This document shows, piece after piece, positions 49,324-57,580 of a stretch of 64,000 nucleotides of DNA. Position 1 is the stretch's first letter. Each line of letters begins with the position of its first letter. The position numbers and the translations under genes were made by a program. This stretch comes from Streptomyces sp. NRRL F-2664 (GTDB lineage Bacteria; Actinomycetota; Actinomycetes; Streptomycetales; Streptomycetaceae). The notes beneath the pieces are model-generated. The model made no database searches. It had not been told where the DNA came from and saw nothing but the letters and a program-made list of their open reading frames with translations. The stretch covers positions 6,830-70,829 of the forward strand of contig NZ_JOFX01000034.1 of NCBI RefSeq assembly GCF_000719345.1, in the 5' to 3' direction.

Positions 49324-49902
49324 CTACGCCGGGTCGCGCAGGGCGCAGGCGGCCAGGTGGTCGTCGACCAGGCCGCACGCCTGCATCAGGGCGTAGGCGG
49401 TGGTCGGGCCGACGAAGCGGATGCCCGCCTTCTTGAGGGCCTTGGCGAGGGCGGTGGACTCCGGGGTGACCGCGGGGACGTCGCCGACCGTGAGCGGGGC
49501 GGGGCCGGGCTCCTCGGGGGCGTGGGACCAGATCAGGGTGTCCAGCTCGCCGGCCTCCCAGCCGGCGAGGACCTTGGCGTTGGCCAGGGTCGCCTCGATC
49601 TTGGCCCGGTTGCGGATGATCCCCTCGTCGGCCAGCAGCCGCTCGGCGTCCGCAACGCCGAACTCGGCGACGGCCGCGATGGAGAAGTCGGAGAAGGCCT
49701 TGCGGAAGCCCTCGCGCCGGCGAAGGATCGTCAGCCAGGACAGCCCCGACTGGAAGGCCTCCAGGCACAGCCGCTCGTACAGGGCGTCGTCGCCGTGGAC
49801 CGGACGGCCCCATTCTGCGTCGTGGTAGGCGATGTAGTCCGGTGTGGACAGCGCCCACGGGCAGCGCAGCAGGCCGTCCGGGCCGGCCGCGGGGCCGCTC
49901 AC
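49324..49902 (-). CDS. tag: DNA-3-methyladenine glycosylase I
   Basis: Tag removes N3-methyladenine from DNA in base-excision repair. The 192-residue HhH-type protein has the N-terminal CPWAL and YHDAEWG (first zinc ligands Cys and His), LCLEAFQSGLSW in the substrate pocket, IIRNRAKI near the helix-hairpin-helix and the C-terminal GLVDDHLAAC with the remaining zinc ligands. The GTG start overlaps the preceding stop as GTGA, so it is coupled to the DivIVA-like gene. It corresponds to Rv1210. Confidence 0.93.
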   Translation of the reverse strand: MSGPAAGPDGLLRCPWALSTPDYIAYHDAEWGRPVHGDDALYERLCLEAFQSGLSWLTILRRREGFRKAFSDFSIAAVAEFGVADAERLLADEGIIRNRAKIEATLANAKVLAGWEAGELDTLIWSHAPEEPGPAPLTVGDVPAVTPESTALAKALKKAGIRFVGPTTAYALMQACGLVDDHLAACALRDPA

Positions 49903-50255
49903 CCCTCACCGCCCTTGCTGAGGTCGACCGGGCCGGGCGCGTCCTGCGGGGCCGCGGGCACCGGCGAGCCGGTTCCCGTCAGCATCGCGATCCGCGCGTC
50001 GCGCTCGGCGAGTTCCGCCGCGAGCCGCTCCAGTACGTCGTCCACCTCCGCCATGCGGTAGCCGCGCGGCGCGACGGGCAGCCGCAGCGCGTCGATGTCC
50101 TCCCGCACCACGGGCCGGGTCTCCGGCAGCCCGTCCGCCACCCGGTCCGGCTCGGCCTCCGGCAGGACGGCCTCCGAGCCGCCGCCGATCACGGCGAGGG
50201 TGACCGCTGCCACGACCACGACCAGCGCGATCATCAAGAAGAAGAACACGATCAA
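49899..50255 (-). CDS. Small membrane-anchored DivIVA-domain protein
   Basis: The 118-residue protein has one N-terminal membrane helix (FFFLMIALVVVVAAVTLAVI, residues 4-23) and a short DivIVA-like segment with LPVAPRGYRMAEVDDVLERLAAEL, where GYR...EVD is the membrane-curvature-type signature; the tail is Pro-rich. It is too short for a DivIVA scaffold, and the role is unknown, perhaps at the cell pole. It is the first gene of a pair with tag and matches Rv1209. It diverges from folP2. Confidence 0.82.
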   Translation of the reverse strand: MIVFFFLMIALVVVVAAVTLAVIGGGSEAVLPEAEPDRVADGLPETRPVVREDIDALRLPVAPRGYRMAEVDDVLERLAAELAERDARIAMLTGTGSPVPAAPQDAPGPVDLSKGGEG

Positions 50256-50331
50256 CTCCCCTGAGAGACTCCGGCCACCAGGTTAAGGTCGCTGGCGAGG
50301 CGCGAGGGCCGCCGAAGGAGGAAAGAGCAGG

Positions 50332-51192
50332 ATGCTGCGACTGGGCAGGCGCGAGTTCGACACCCACGAGCCGGTGATCATGGCCATCGTGAACCGGACC
50401 CCGGACTCGTTCTACGACCAGGGCGCGACGTTCCGCGACGAGCCCGCACTGGACCGGGTGGAGCAGGCCGTGGCCGAGGGCGCCGCGATCATCGACATCG
50501 GCGGGGTCAAGGCGGGCCCGGGCGAGCACGTGGACGCGGCCGAGGAGGCCCGGCGCACGGTCGGCTTCGTGGCCGAGGTCCGCCGCCGCCATCCGGACGT
50601 GGTCATCAGCGTGGACACCTGGCGGCACGAGGTCGGCGAGGCGGTGTGCGAGGCCGGGGCGGACCTGCTCAACGACGCGTGGGGCGGGGTGGACCCGCGA
50701 CTGGCGGAGGTCGCGGCGCGCCACGGCGCCGGCCTGGTCTGCACGCACGCCGGCGGGGTCGAGCCGCGCACCCGGCCGCACCGGATCGCGTACGAGGACG
50801 TGATGGCGGACATCCTGCGGGTGACGGTCGGACTCGCCGAGCGGGCCGCGGCCCTCGGAGTCCGACGGGACGCGATCATGATCGACCCGGGGCACGACTT
50901 CGGCAAGAACACCCGCCACTCGCTGGAGGCGACCCGGCGGCTGGAGGAGATGACGGCGACGGGCTGGCCGGTGCTGGTCTCGCTGTCCAACAAGGACTTC
51001 GTCGGCGAGACCCTGGACCGGCCGGTCAAGGAGCGGCTGCTGGGCACCCTGGCCACCACGGCCGTCTCGGCCTGGCTGGGCGCGCAGGTCTACCGCGTCC
51101 ACGAGGTCGCGGAGACCCGGCAGGTGCTGGACATGGTCCGCTCGATCCAGGGGCACCGGCCGCCCGCGGTCGCCCGCCGCGGCCTGGCCTGA
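50332..51192 (+). CDS. folP: Dihydropteroate synthase-like protein FolP2
   Basis: This 286-residue TIM barrel resembles dihydropteroate synthase, with IMAIVNRTPDSFYDQGATF at the start (residues about 14-32), DIGGVKAGPGE where true DHPS has GGESTRPG, ISVDTWRHEV, NDAWGG, MIDPGHDFGK and VLVSLSNKDF. The changed loop 2 is typical of FolP2 paralogues, and the mycobacterial FolP2 is reported to lack DHPS activity as I recall, so a folate role is not certain. AAGGAGGAAAG precedes the ATG. It matches Rv1207. Confidence 0.9.
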   Translation: MLRLGRREFDTHEPVIMAIVNRTPDSFYDQGATFRDEPALDRVEQAVAEGAAIIDIGGVKAGPGEHVDAAEEARRTVGFVAEVRRRHPDVVISVDTWRHEVGEAVCEAGADLLNDAWGGVDPRLAEVAARHGAGLVCTHAGGVEPRTRPHRIAYEDVMADILRVTVGLAERAAALGVRRDAIMIDPGHDFGKNTRHSLEATRRLEEMTATGWPVLVSLSNKDFVGETLDRPVKERLLGTLATTAVSAWLGAQVYRVHEVAETRQVLDMVRSIQGHRPPAVARRGLA

Positions 51193-51194
51193 TC

Positions 51195-51222
51195 CCGCGG
51201 GCCGGCCGGAGCCGGCCCGCGG
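51195..51222. terminator. Bidirectional stem-loop between folP2 and LOG genes
   Basis: A perfect 12-bp stem (51195-51206 with 51211-51222) with a CGGA loop lies between convergent genes. Confidence 0.78.
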
Positions 51223-51230
51223 CGGCGGTC

Positions 51231-51998
51231 CTACTTCCCGACTTCCTTCGTCACCAGGGCGATCGCCTCTTCCACGTCGTCGGTGACGTGGAAGAGGTAG
51301 AGGTCCTTCTCGGAGGCCTTGCCCTGGGCGATCACGGTGCCCCGCAGCCAGTCGACCAGGCCGCTCCAGTACTCCGTGCCGAACAGCACGATGGGGAAGC
51401 GGGTGATCTTCTGCGTCTGGACCAGGGTCAGGGCCTCGAACAGCTCGTCCAGGGTGCCCAGCCCGCCGGGCAGTACGACGAAGCCCTGGCTGTACTTCAC
51501 GAACATCGTCTTGCGGACGAAGAAGTACCGGAAGTTCAGGCCGAGGTCGACGTGCTCGTTGAGCCCCTGCTCGAAGGGGAGCTCGATGCCCAGGCCGACG
51601 GAGATGCCGTTGGCCTCGCGGGCGCCCCTGTTGGCGGCCTCCATTGCTCCGGGGCCGCCGCCGGTGATCACCGCGAACCCGGCGTCGACCAGCGCGCTGC
51701 CGATCCGGACGCCGGCCTCGTACTCGGGCGAGCCCTCGGGGGTGCGGGCCGAGCCGAACACGCTGATCGCGGGCGGCAGCTCGGCCAGCGTGCCGAAGCC
51801 CTCGATGAACTCCGACTGGATGCGCAGGACCCGCCAGGGATCGGTGTGCACCCATTCGGAGGGCCCGGCGGAGTCCAGCAGCCGCTGGTCCGTCGTACTG
51901 CCCGCCTGCACCTGGCTGCGCCGCCTCAGCACCGGCCCGAGCTGCTGCTCCTCGGGCCGGTGACGAGCGGACCCGCCGGACGTGTCGGGGTTGCCCAT
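51231..51998 (-). CDS. LOG family nucleotide phosphoribohydrolase
   Basis: This 255-residue Rossmann-fold protein of the TIGR00730/LOG family carries the signatures GGGPGAMEAANRGA and PGGLGTLDELFE, the combined nucleotide-binding and catalytic motif PGGxGTxxE. Members hydrolyse cytokinin-type or purine nucleoside 5'-monophosphates, releasing the base. The physiological substrate here is not known. GGAGGGAG gives a strong ribosome binding site before the ATG. It is convergent with folP2, and matches Rv1205. Confidence 0.92.
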   Translation of the reverse strand: MGNPDTSGGSARHRPEEQQLGPVLRRRSQVQAGSTTDQRLLDSAGPSEWVHTDPWRVLRIQSEFIEGFGTLAELPPAISVFGSARTPEGSPEYEAGVRIGSALVDAGFAVITGGGPGAMEAANRGAREANGISVGLGIELPFEQGLNEHVDLGLNFRYFFVRKTMFVKYSQGFVVLPGGLGTLDELFEALTLVQTQKITRFPIVLFGTEYWSGLVDWLRGTVIAQGKASEKDLYLFHVTDDVEEAIALVTKEVGK

Positions 51999-52062
51999 GA
52001 TGTGCTCCCTCCTGCTGATCGTTGGATCAGGGTAGGCGCACGAAGGTGACGGGGAGCGTAAT

Positions 52063-53142
52063 TCAGGTGGTCAGCCAGGCGCGGAGTCGTTCCTCGCAGT
52101 GCAGGATCGCCTTCGTCTCCACGCGTTCGTCGACCTTGTGGGCCAGCAGCGCGTCACCCGGCCCGTAGTTCACCGCCGGGACGCCCAGCGCACTGAAGCG
52201 GGACACGTCCGTCCAGCCGAACTTCGGCATGGCCCGGCCGCCCACCGCCTCCATGAAGGCGGCGGCCGCGGGGTGCGAGAGCCCCGGCAGGGCCCCGCCG
52301 GAGGAGTCGTCGACCACGAACTCGGCGATGTCGCAGTCCGCGAACACCTCGCGGACGTGGGCGAGCGCGTCGGCCTCGCTGCGGTCGGGGGCGTAGCGGA
52401 AGTTGACGGTCACGGTGCACGCGTCGGGGATGACGTTGTTGGCGACGCCGCCCTCGATGCGGACGGCGTTGAGGCCCTCGTGGTACTCCAGGCCGTCGAT
52501 GACCGGCCTGCGGGGCTCGTACGCGGCCAACCGGGCCAGGATCGGGCTCGCCGTGTGGATGGCGTTGGAGCCCATCCAGCTGCGGGCGGAGTGGGCGCGC
52601 TCGCCGGCGGTGCGCAGCAGCACCCGCAGGGTGCCCTGGCAGCCGCCCTCGACCTCGGCGTTCGAGGGCTCCAGCAGCACCGCGAAGTCGCCCGTGAGCC
52701 AGTCCGGGTGGGCTTCTGCGACCTTGCCGAGGCCGTTGAGGTCGGCGGCGACCTCCTCCTGGTCGTAGAAGACGAAGGTGAGGTCCCGGTTGGGCTCGGG
52801 CACGGTCGCGGCGATGCGCAGCTGCACGGCCACGCCGGACTTCATGTCGGTGGTGCCGCAGCCCCACAGGACGCCGTTCTCGTCCAGGCGCGAGGGGACG
52901 TTGTCGGCGATCGGCACCGTGTCGAGGTGGCCCGCGAGCACCACGCGCTCGGGGCGCCCGAGGTGCGTGCGGGCGACGACGTTGTTGCCGAAACGGTCCA
53001 CCGTGAGGTGGGGCAGGCCGCGCAACGCGTGTTCCACGAGGTCGGCGAGTACCTTCTCGTCGCCGCTCACGGAAGGGATGTCGACGAGCCGGGCGGTCAG
53101 CTCGGCGGCGTCCAGGGTGAGGTCCAGCTCGGATTCGGACAT
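52063..53142 (-). CDS. dapE: Succinyl-diaminopimelate desuccinylase DapE
   Basis: DapE cleaves N-succinyl-LL-diaminopimelate in lysine and peptidoglycan-precursor synthesis. The 359-residue M20 protein shows AGHLDTVPI (metal His and Asp), WGCGTTDMKSG (bridging Asp), YDQEEVAAD (catalytic Glu) and a C-terminal FGWTDVSRF, with the M20 dimerisation domain in between. The actinobacterial DapE type is slightly shorter than the E. coli enzyme. It has no Shine-Dalgarno but TAGGGT 7 nt upstream. dapC lies 1.8 kb away, which supports the pathway. It diverges from the lysozyme-like gene. Confidence 0.93.
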   Translation of the reverse strand: MSESELDLTLDAAELTARLVDIPSVSGDEKVLADLVEHALRGLPHLTVDRFGNNVVARTHLGRPERVVLAGHLDTVPIADNVPSRLDENGVLWGCGTTDMKSGVAVQLRIAATVPEPNRDLTFVFYDQEEVAADLNGLGKVAEAHPDWLTGDFAVLLEPSNAEVEGGCQGTLRVLLRTAGERAHSARSWMGSNAIHTASPILARLAAYEPRRPVIDGLEYHEGLNAVRIEGGVANNVIPDACTVTVNFRYAPDRSEADALAHVREVFADCDIAEFVVDDSSGGALPGLSHPAAAAFMEAVGGRAMPKFGWTDVSRFSALGVPAVNYGPGDALLAHKVDERVETKAILHCEERLRAWLTT

Positions 53143-53149
53143 GGAACTG

Positions 53150-53155
53150 ACCCTA
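53150..53155 (-). promoter_or_regulatory. -10 box TAGGGT for leaderless dapE mRNA
   Basis: TAGGGT fits TANNNT and ends 7 nt before the ATG at 53142; no ribosome binding site is present. Confidence 0.42.
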
Positions 53156-53216
53156 ACGCCCCGGGGTGTGGCGAAGCGTCCCTCGTCCGGCCGGTGGACG
53201 CGCCATATGCCTCAAG

Positions 53217-53222
53217 TACGGT
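53217..53222 (+). promoter_or_regulatory. -10 box TACGGT for leaderless lysozyme-like gene
   Basis: TACGGT fits TANNNT and ends 7 nt before the GTG at 53230; only 87 bp separate this start from that of dapE. Confidence 0.4.
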
Positions 53223-53229
53223 GGGCCGC

Positions 53230-54210
53230 GTGTCCGAGATCCGTGTACCCCGTCCTCGCCGCCGCAGGCCGCTGCGTGTGGCCGTCGGCCTGCTCGTTCT
53301 CCTTTCGGTGATCGGGTACTTCGCCGTCCAGCGCGCCTCGAACGGCGGGGGCGCCCCCTTCTGCGTCGCCCGTGCGGACGCGTCCGGCCGCGACGGCGGT
53401 ACCGAGAAGTACGAGATGTCCCCGGAGCAGGCGGCCAACGCGGCGACGATAGCCGCGGTCGGCATCGCCAAGGGCCTTCCCGACCGGGCCGTCACCATCG
53501 CCCTGGCGACCGCCATGCAGGAGTCGGCCCTGCGCAACCTCGACCACGGCGACCGCGACTCCCTCGGGCTCTTCCAGCAGCGGCCGTCGATGGGCTGGGG
53601 CACCCCGGAGCAGATCACGGACCCGGTCTACTCGGCCGGGATCTTCTACGACCACCTCGTCGACGTGCCGGGGTACTCCCGGCTGCCGCTGACGGTGGCC
53701 GCCCAGAAGGTGCAGCGCAGCGGGTACCCGCAGGCCTACGCCAAGCACGAGCCGGACGCGACGGTGCTGACCGCGGCCTTCGCCGGCGGCGGCAGCCTGG
53801 ACTGCGGCGGTCCGGCGCCCACGCAGCCCGGCGATCCGCAGAAGGTGCGCGCGGGCCTGGAGCGGATCTTCGGCAAGGACGGGATGCACACGGCCGGTCC
53901 GCAGGGCGGCCAGGGCGGGCAGGCCGGCCGCAGCGCCGGCGGCCGCAGCGTCGAGGAGCCCGAGATCACGATGGTGGAGAAGCGGGACGCGGGCGAGGCC
54001 GCGACGCGCCGCAGCCGGGCGATGGCCCACTGGGCGGTGGCCAACGCGCGCGAGATGGGCATCGCCAGGGTCTCGTACGACCTGCGCGGCTGGGTCGCGG
54101 GCAAGGACCGGGGCCGCTGGCAGGGCCGGGAGGACGCGGGCGCCAAGAACGGCGACGGCGACCCCTACGGGGCGGCGCCCGGCGAGGTGCGGATCTTCAT
54201 GGCCCGCTGA
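53230..54210 (+). CDS. Membrane-anchored lysozyme-like (lytic transglycosylase-type) protein
   Basis: The 326-residue protein has an Arg-rich N-terminus, a membrane helix (residues about 15-33) and an extracytoplasmic domain with ALATAMQESALRN, then GLFQQRPSMGWG, IFYDHL and YPQAY. That is the pattern of soluble-lysozyme/transglycosylase-like domains in which the Glu of QESAL is catalytic. Databases often call such Streptomyces proteins heavy-metal transporter, which I regard as wrong. A second C-terminal region (RRSRAMAHWAVANAREMG) is of unknown fold. The GTG at 53230 has TACGGT 7 nt upstream and no ribosome site. Its neighbours dapE and dapC also concern the cell wall. Confidence 0.75.
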   Translation: MSEIRVPRPRRRRPLRVAVGLLVLLSVIGYFAVQRASNGGGAPFCVARADASGRDGGTEKYEMSPEQAANAATIAAVGIAKGLPDRAVTIALATAMQESALRNLDHGDRDSLGLFQQRPSMGWGTPEQITDPVYSAGIFYDHLVDVPGYSRLPLTVAAQKVQRSGYPQAYAKHEPDATVLTAAFAGGGSLDCGGPAPTQPGDPQKVRAGLERIFGKDGMHTAGPQGGQGGQAGRSAGGRSVEEPEITMVEKRDAGEAATRRSRAMAHWAVANAREMGIARVSYDLRGWVAGKDRGRWQGREDAGAKNGDGDPYGAAPGEVRIFMAR

Positions 54211-54282
54211 TCCGCCGGGGCCCGGCCGGGTTCCGTCGGAGCGGGCACGGTCAGCGGGAAGCACCCGGCCGCGCGTGCGAGC

Positions 54283-54304
54283 GATCACCCGCCCGGGGGT
54301 GATC
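54283..54304 (+). terminator. Inverted repeat downstream of lysozyme-like gene
   Basis: GATCACCC and GGGTGATC (8 bp) flank a 6-nt loop; a further copy of GATCACCCGC follows. It could be a weak terminator. Confidence 0.4.
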
Positions 54305-54495
54305 ACCCGCTAGGGCGGCGGCCGCCCAGGGCGGCCGAATGGGCGGAAAGCCCTGGTCGGCGCGCATCCAATGCGTTTGTCGCGGAAGCCGATTAAACGA
54401 TGCGTTACCGATCCTTTACCCGAGGGCGCCGCAACCCCACCCGCCCCGTGAGCGGTTAGTCAGGCCGTACTCAGCCGCTACCGCTTAGGAGCATC

Positions 54496-54861
54496 ATGTC
54501 CCTCCCCCTGACCCGTCGGATCGCCCGTGCCGCGCTGCTCGTCGCAGCCGGGGCAGCGCCCGTGGTCGGTGCGGCCGGCGCGGCCAACGCCGCCGGTCTG
54601 GAGTCCGTGCCGCAGCTGGGCGCACTCACCGCCACGGACGCGCCCGCGGCCACCGCCGACACGGCCACGGGAACGGCCACCGACGCCGTCGGCACCGCGG
54701 GTGCCGCGGCCAAGACCCTGCCGGCGCCCGCCTCCGACCTGGCCGGCCAGGCGGGCGGCCTGCTCGGCGGTCTGCCCACCACGCAGGAGCTGCCCGTCTC
54801 CGCACTGCCCGTGGGCGATGTCCTGCCGGCGGGACTGCCCGGCGGCGCGCTGCAGGGCTGA
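54496..54861 (+). CDS. Small secreted Ala/Gly/Thr-rich protein
   Basis: This 121-residue protein has a typical signal peptide (RRIARAALLVAAGAAPVVGA with cleavage near AANA-A, residues about 27-33) and a mature part of low complexity (TADTATGTATDAVG and PVSALPVGDVLPAG). No cysteine and no known domain is present; it may be a surface or spore-associated peptide. GGAG lies 4-5 nt before the ATG at 54496. It ends at a strong terminator opposite dapC. Upstream about 285 bp contain no other gene. Confidence 0.72.
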   Translation: MSLPLTRRIARAALLVAAGAAPVVGAAGAANAAGLESVPQLGALTATDAPAATADTATGTATDAVGTAGAAAKTLPAPASDLAGQAGGLLGGLPTTQELPVSALPVGDVLPAGLPGGALQG

Positions 54862-54873
54862 CACCGGGCGACC

Positions 54874-54913
54874 CCGAGGGGGCCGGGAGTGTGCGCACTC
54901 CCGGCCCCCTCGG
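54874..54913. terminator. Bidirectional terminator between secreted-protein gene and dapC
   Basis: A perfect 18-bp stem (54874-54891 with 54896-54913) with a TGCG loop lies between convergent genes. Confidence 0.88.
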
Positions 54914-54928
54914 CCGTCCCGGGGCCGG

Positions 54929-56026
54929 TCAGCCGAGGCGCTTGACCGCAGCCTCCACGCGCTCGTCGGTGGCGGTGAAGGCGACCCGCACGAAGCGGGC
55001 GCCCGCCTCGCCGTAGAAGTCACCGGGGGCCACCAGGATGCCCAGGTCCGCGAGGTGGGCGACGGTGTCCCAGCAGGGCTCGTCGCGGGTGACCCACAGG
55101 TAGAGGCTCGCCTCGCTGTGCTCCACCCGGAAGCCGTGCGCCTCCAGGGCCCCGCGGAGCGCCGTACGGCGGGCCGCGTAGCGCTCGCGCTGCTCCGCGA
55201 CGTGCTGGTCGTCGCCGAGCGCCGCCACCGTGGCCGCCTGCACCGGGGCGGGGGTCATCATCCCGCCGTGCTTGCGGATCTCCAGCAGCTCGCCGAGCAC
55301 GGCCGCGTCACCGGCGACGAAGGCGGCCCGGTAGCCCGCCAGGTTGGAGCGCTTGGAGAGGGAGTGGACGGCGACGATGCCCTCGTACGAGCCGCCGCAC
55401 ACGTCGTCGTGGAGGACGGAGACGGGCTCGGCCTCCCAGCCCAGCTCCAGGTAGCACTCGTCGCTGAAGAGCAGGATCCCGTGCTCCCGCGCCCAGGCCA
55501 CGATCCGGACCAGCTCGGCCTTGTCGATGACCTTGCCGGTGGGGTTGGAGGGGGAGTTGAGCCACAGCAGCTTCACGCGGGCCGGGTCGAGGTCGGTGGT
55601 CGGGTCGTCGTAGACCACCGGCTCCGCGCCGCACAGCCGCGCGCCGACCTCGTACGTGGGGTAGGCGAGCCGGGGGTGGGCGACCTGGTCGCCGGCGCCC
55701 AGGCCCAGCTGGGTCGGCAGCCAGGCCACCAGTTCCTTCGAGCCGACGACCGGCAGGACGTTGCGGTGCCCGGCGGCGCTCGCGCCGAGCCGGCCGCGCA
55801 GCCAGTCCGTGACGGCGTCGCGCAGGGCGGGCGTCCCCCACACCGTCGGGTACCCCGGGGAGTCGGCGGCGTCGGTCAGGGCCTGCCGGACCACTGCCGG
55901 TACCGGGTCCACGGGCGTGCCGACGGACAGGTCGACGATGCCGTCGGGGTGGGCCGCCGCCGTCTTCTTGTACGGCTCCAGCTTGTCCCAGGGGAAGGCG
56001 GGAAGACGGTCGGATACTGCGGCCAC
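54929..56026 (-). CDS. dapC: Succinyldiaminopimelate transaminase DapC
   Basis: DapC is a PLP-dependent class I/II aminotransferase that converts N-succinyl-2-amino-6-oxopimelate to N-succinyl-LL-DAP. The 365-residue protein has the substrate-binding NSPSNPTGK, SDECYLELGW (PLP-stacking region) and the Schiff-base lysine in SLSKRSNLAGYR, with the final Arg in FVRVAFTATDER. The actinobacterial type is shorter than plant DAP aminotransferases. It lies 120 bp downstream of fdxA on the same strand, as in mycobacteria (fdxC-dapC). Confidence 0.92.
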   Translation of the reverse strand: MAAVSDRLPAFPWDKLEPYKKTAAAHPDGIVDLSVGTPVDPVPAVVRQALTDAADSPGYPTVWGTPALRDAVTDWLRGRLGASAAGHRNVLPVVGSKELVAWLPTQLGLGAGDQVAHPRLAYPTYEVGARLCGAEPVVYDDPTTDLDPARVKLLWLNSPSNPTGKVIDKAELVRIVAWAREHGILLFSDECYLELGWEAEPVSVLHDDVCGGSYEGIVAVHSLSKRSNLAGYRAAFVAGDAAVLGELLEIRKHGGMMTPAPVQAATVAALGDDQHVAEQRERYAARRTALRGALEAHGFRVEHSEASLYLWVTRDEPCWDTVAHLADLGILVAPGDFYGEAGARFVRVAFTATDERVEAAVKRLG

Positions 56027-56090
56027 GGTGGTCTCTGCTCTCTCTGGGTGCGGTCTGTGCCTACGGGGTGGAACGGGTCGGAAAACACCG

Positions 56091-56124
56091 CGGTCCCGTG
56101 CGGCGGGAAGGCCGTACGGGACCG
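56091..56124 (-). terminator. Stem-loop between fdxA and dapC
   Basis: A 9-bp stem (56091-56099 with 56116-56124) with a 16-nt loop lies between the fdxA stop and the dapC start. It may end a share of the fdxA transcripts. Confidence 0.35.
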
Positions 56125-56146
56125 GGGGCGCTTCTGCCGTGAAAGG

Positions 56147-56476
56147 TCAGTGCTCGCCGTTGATGCCGGCGGGCAGCCCCGCGACGAACGGGTGGTCGCG
56201 CTCGATCAGGCCCAGCTTGGAGGCACCACCGGGCGAGCCGAGCTCGTCGAAGAACTCGACGTTCGCCTTGTAGTAGTCCTTCCACTCCTCCGGAGTGTCG
56301 TCCTCGTAGAAGATGGCCTCGACCGGGCAGACCGGCTCACACGCACCACAGTCGACGCACTCGTCCGGGTGGATGTACAGGGACCGCTGGCCCTCGTAGA
56401 TGCAGTCGACGGGGCACTCTTCGATGCATGCCTTGTCCTTGACGTCGACACAAGGCTCCGCGATGACGTAGGTCAC
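56147..56476 (-). CDS. fdxA: 7Fe ferredoxin FdxA
   Basis: This 109-residue electron carrier holds one [3Fe-4S] and one [4Fe-4S] cluster. The first cysteine set is CVDVKDKACIEECPVDC (the middle Cys of the classical CxxC spaced, as in 7Fe ferredoxins) and the second is CVDCGACEPVCP. The C-terminal 50 residues (DDTPEEWKDYYKAN) are those of mycobacterial FdxC. The GTG at 56476 is chosen because GGAGGA lies 9 nt upstream and the family starts TYVIAEPC; the longer frame is spurious. It precedes dapC and diverges from the GNAT gene. Confidence 0.95.
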   Translation of the reverse strand: MTYVIAEPCVDVKDKACIEECPVDCIYEGQRSLYIHPDECVDCGACEPVCPVEAIFYEDDTPEEWKDYYKANVEFFDELGSPGGASKLGLIERDHPFVAGLPAGINGEH

Positions 56477-56593
56477 GCTCTCGTTCCTCCTCGGTAGGGC
56501 TTTCCATATCGCGCGGGAGCGCGGCGTCGTCGATGCCCGCACCTAGTATCTCCGTTCCCGGGCACGATCCGAACAGGAGGGGCGGACAGAGCT

Positions 56594-57580
56594 GTGGAAA
56601 TCACTGCCGGAGGACTGCTGGAGGTCCGAATCACCCCGGCTGACGTGGGTAAACGTGTCTCTGTACGACGGGTGGAGACCGGGCTGGGCGGATCACCCGA
56701 GTTCACGGACACGGTCGGTGTTCTCACATCCTGGGACCACGGTGTGCTGCTGATCACAAAGAAGAGCGGGGAGTCCGTCCGCATCCCGGAATCCTCCCTG
56801 GTCGCGGGGAAGGTCGTACCCGCGGCGCCGGCCCGCCGGCGGGGCCCGGCGGCCTCCTTCGAGGAGCTGACGAGGGTCTGCGCGCGGGGCTGGCAGCCGT
56901 TGGAGAGCGAGCCGCTGGGCGGGTGGACGCTGCGCGCGTCCGCCGGGTTCACCCGGCGGGCCAACTCCGTTCTGCCGGTCGGCGACCCGGGCATACCGCT
57001 GGATGATGCACTCGCGCGAGTGACCTCCTGGTATGCCGAACGAGGACTTCCGGCGTACGTGCAGGCCGCCACGGGGGCCGCCGGCACGCAGGAGCTGCTG
57101 TGCGCGGAGCTGGAGCGCCGGGGTTGGGCGTCCGAGGCGTCGGCGGAGGTCCGGATCGGGGCGCTGGCCCCGCTGGGCGACGTGGACGCGCCCGCGAGCG
57201 GGTCCGTGACGCTGACCCGCGCCCCGGACGCCGAGTGGCTCGGGCGTTACGGGCGGGTGGGCGACCCGGACGTGGCCCGGCGGGTCCTGGTGCGGGGTCC
57301 GTCGGTGTGGTTCGCCTCGCTGCCCGGGGGGCGGGCGATCGGACGGTGCGTGGTGGACGGCCGGTGGGCCGGCTTCGCGGCGGTCACGGTCGATCCCGCC
57401 CACCGGCGGGAAGGACTCGCGACGGCGGTGATGGCCGCGTTGGCGCGGCGCGCGCTGGAGGAGGGCGCGTCGGCGGCATGGCTGCAGGTCGAGACGGACA
57501 ACGCGGGCGCGCGGGCGCTGTACGACGGGCTGGGCTTCGCGACGCACCACACCTACCACCACTTCCGGGCGGCCCGGTGA
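56594..57580 (+). CDS. GNAT family N-acetyltransferase with N-terminal SH3-like extension
   Basis: This 328-residue protein has an N-terminal beta-rich domain of about 75 residues (VGVLTSWDHGVLLITKKSGE, a small barrel-like segment) and a C-terminal GNAT domain with the acetyl-CoA motif DPAHRREGLATAVM and NAGARALYDGLGF. The middle resembles a second, degenerate GNAT half, as in MshD, the mycothiol acetyltransferase, but I would not assign it to MshD, which is a different length and sequence. The acceptor is unknown. AGGAGG lies about 13 nt before the GTG at 56594. The next gene overlaps it as GTGA. Confidence 0.82.
   Translation: MEITAGGLLEVRITPADVGKRVSVRRVETGLGGSPEFTDTVGVLTSWDHGVLLITKKSGESVRIPESSLVAGKVVPAAPARRRGPAASFEELTRVCARGWQPLESEPLGGWTLRASAGFTRRANSVLPVGDPGIPLDDALARVTSWYAERGLPAYVQAATGAAGTQELLCAELERRGWASEASAEVRIGALAPLGDVDAPASGSVTLTRAPDAEWLGRYGRVGDPDVARRVLVRGPSVWFASLPGGRAIGRCVVDGRWAGFAAVTVDPAHRREGLATAVMAALARRALEEGASAAWLQVETDNAGARALYDGLGFATHHTYHHFRAAR

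Noticed and set aside
52099..53229. Upstream extension of the lysozyme-like frame
   Set aside because: Antisense to dapE and without similarity; the membrane helix and a TANNNT-GTG start at 53230 mark the real beginning.
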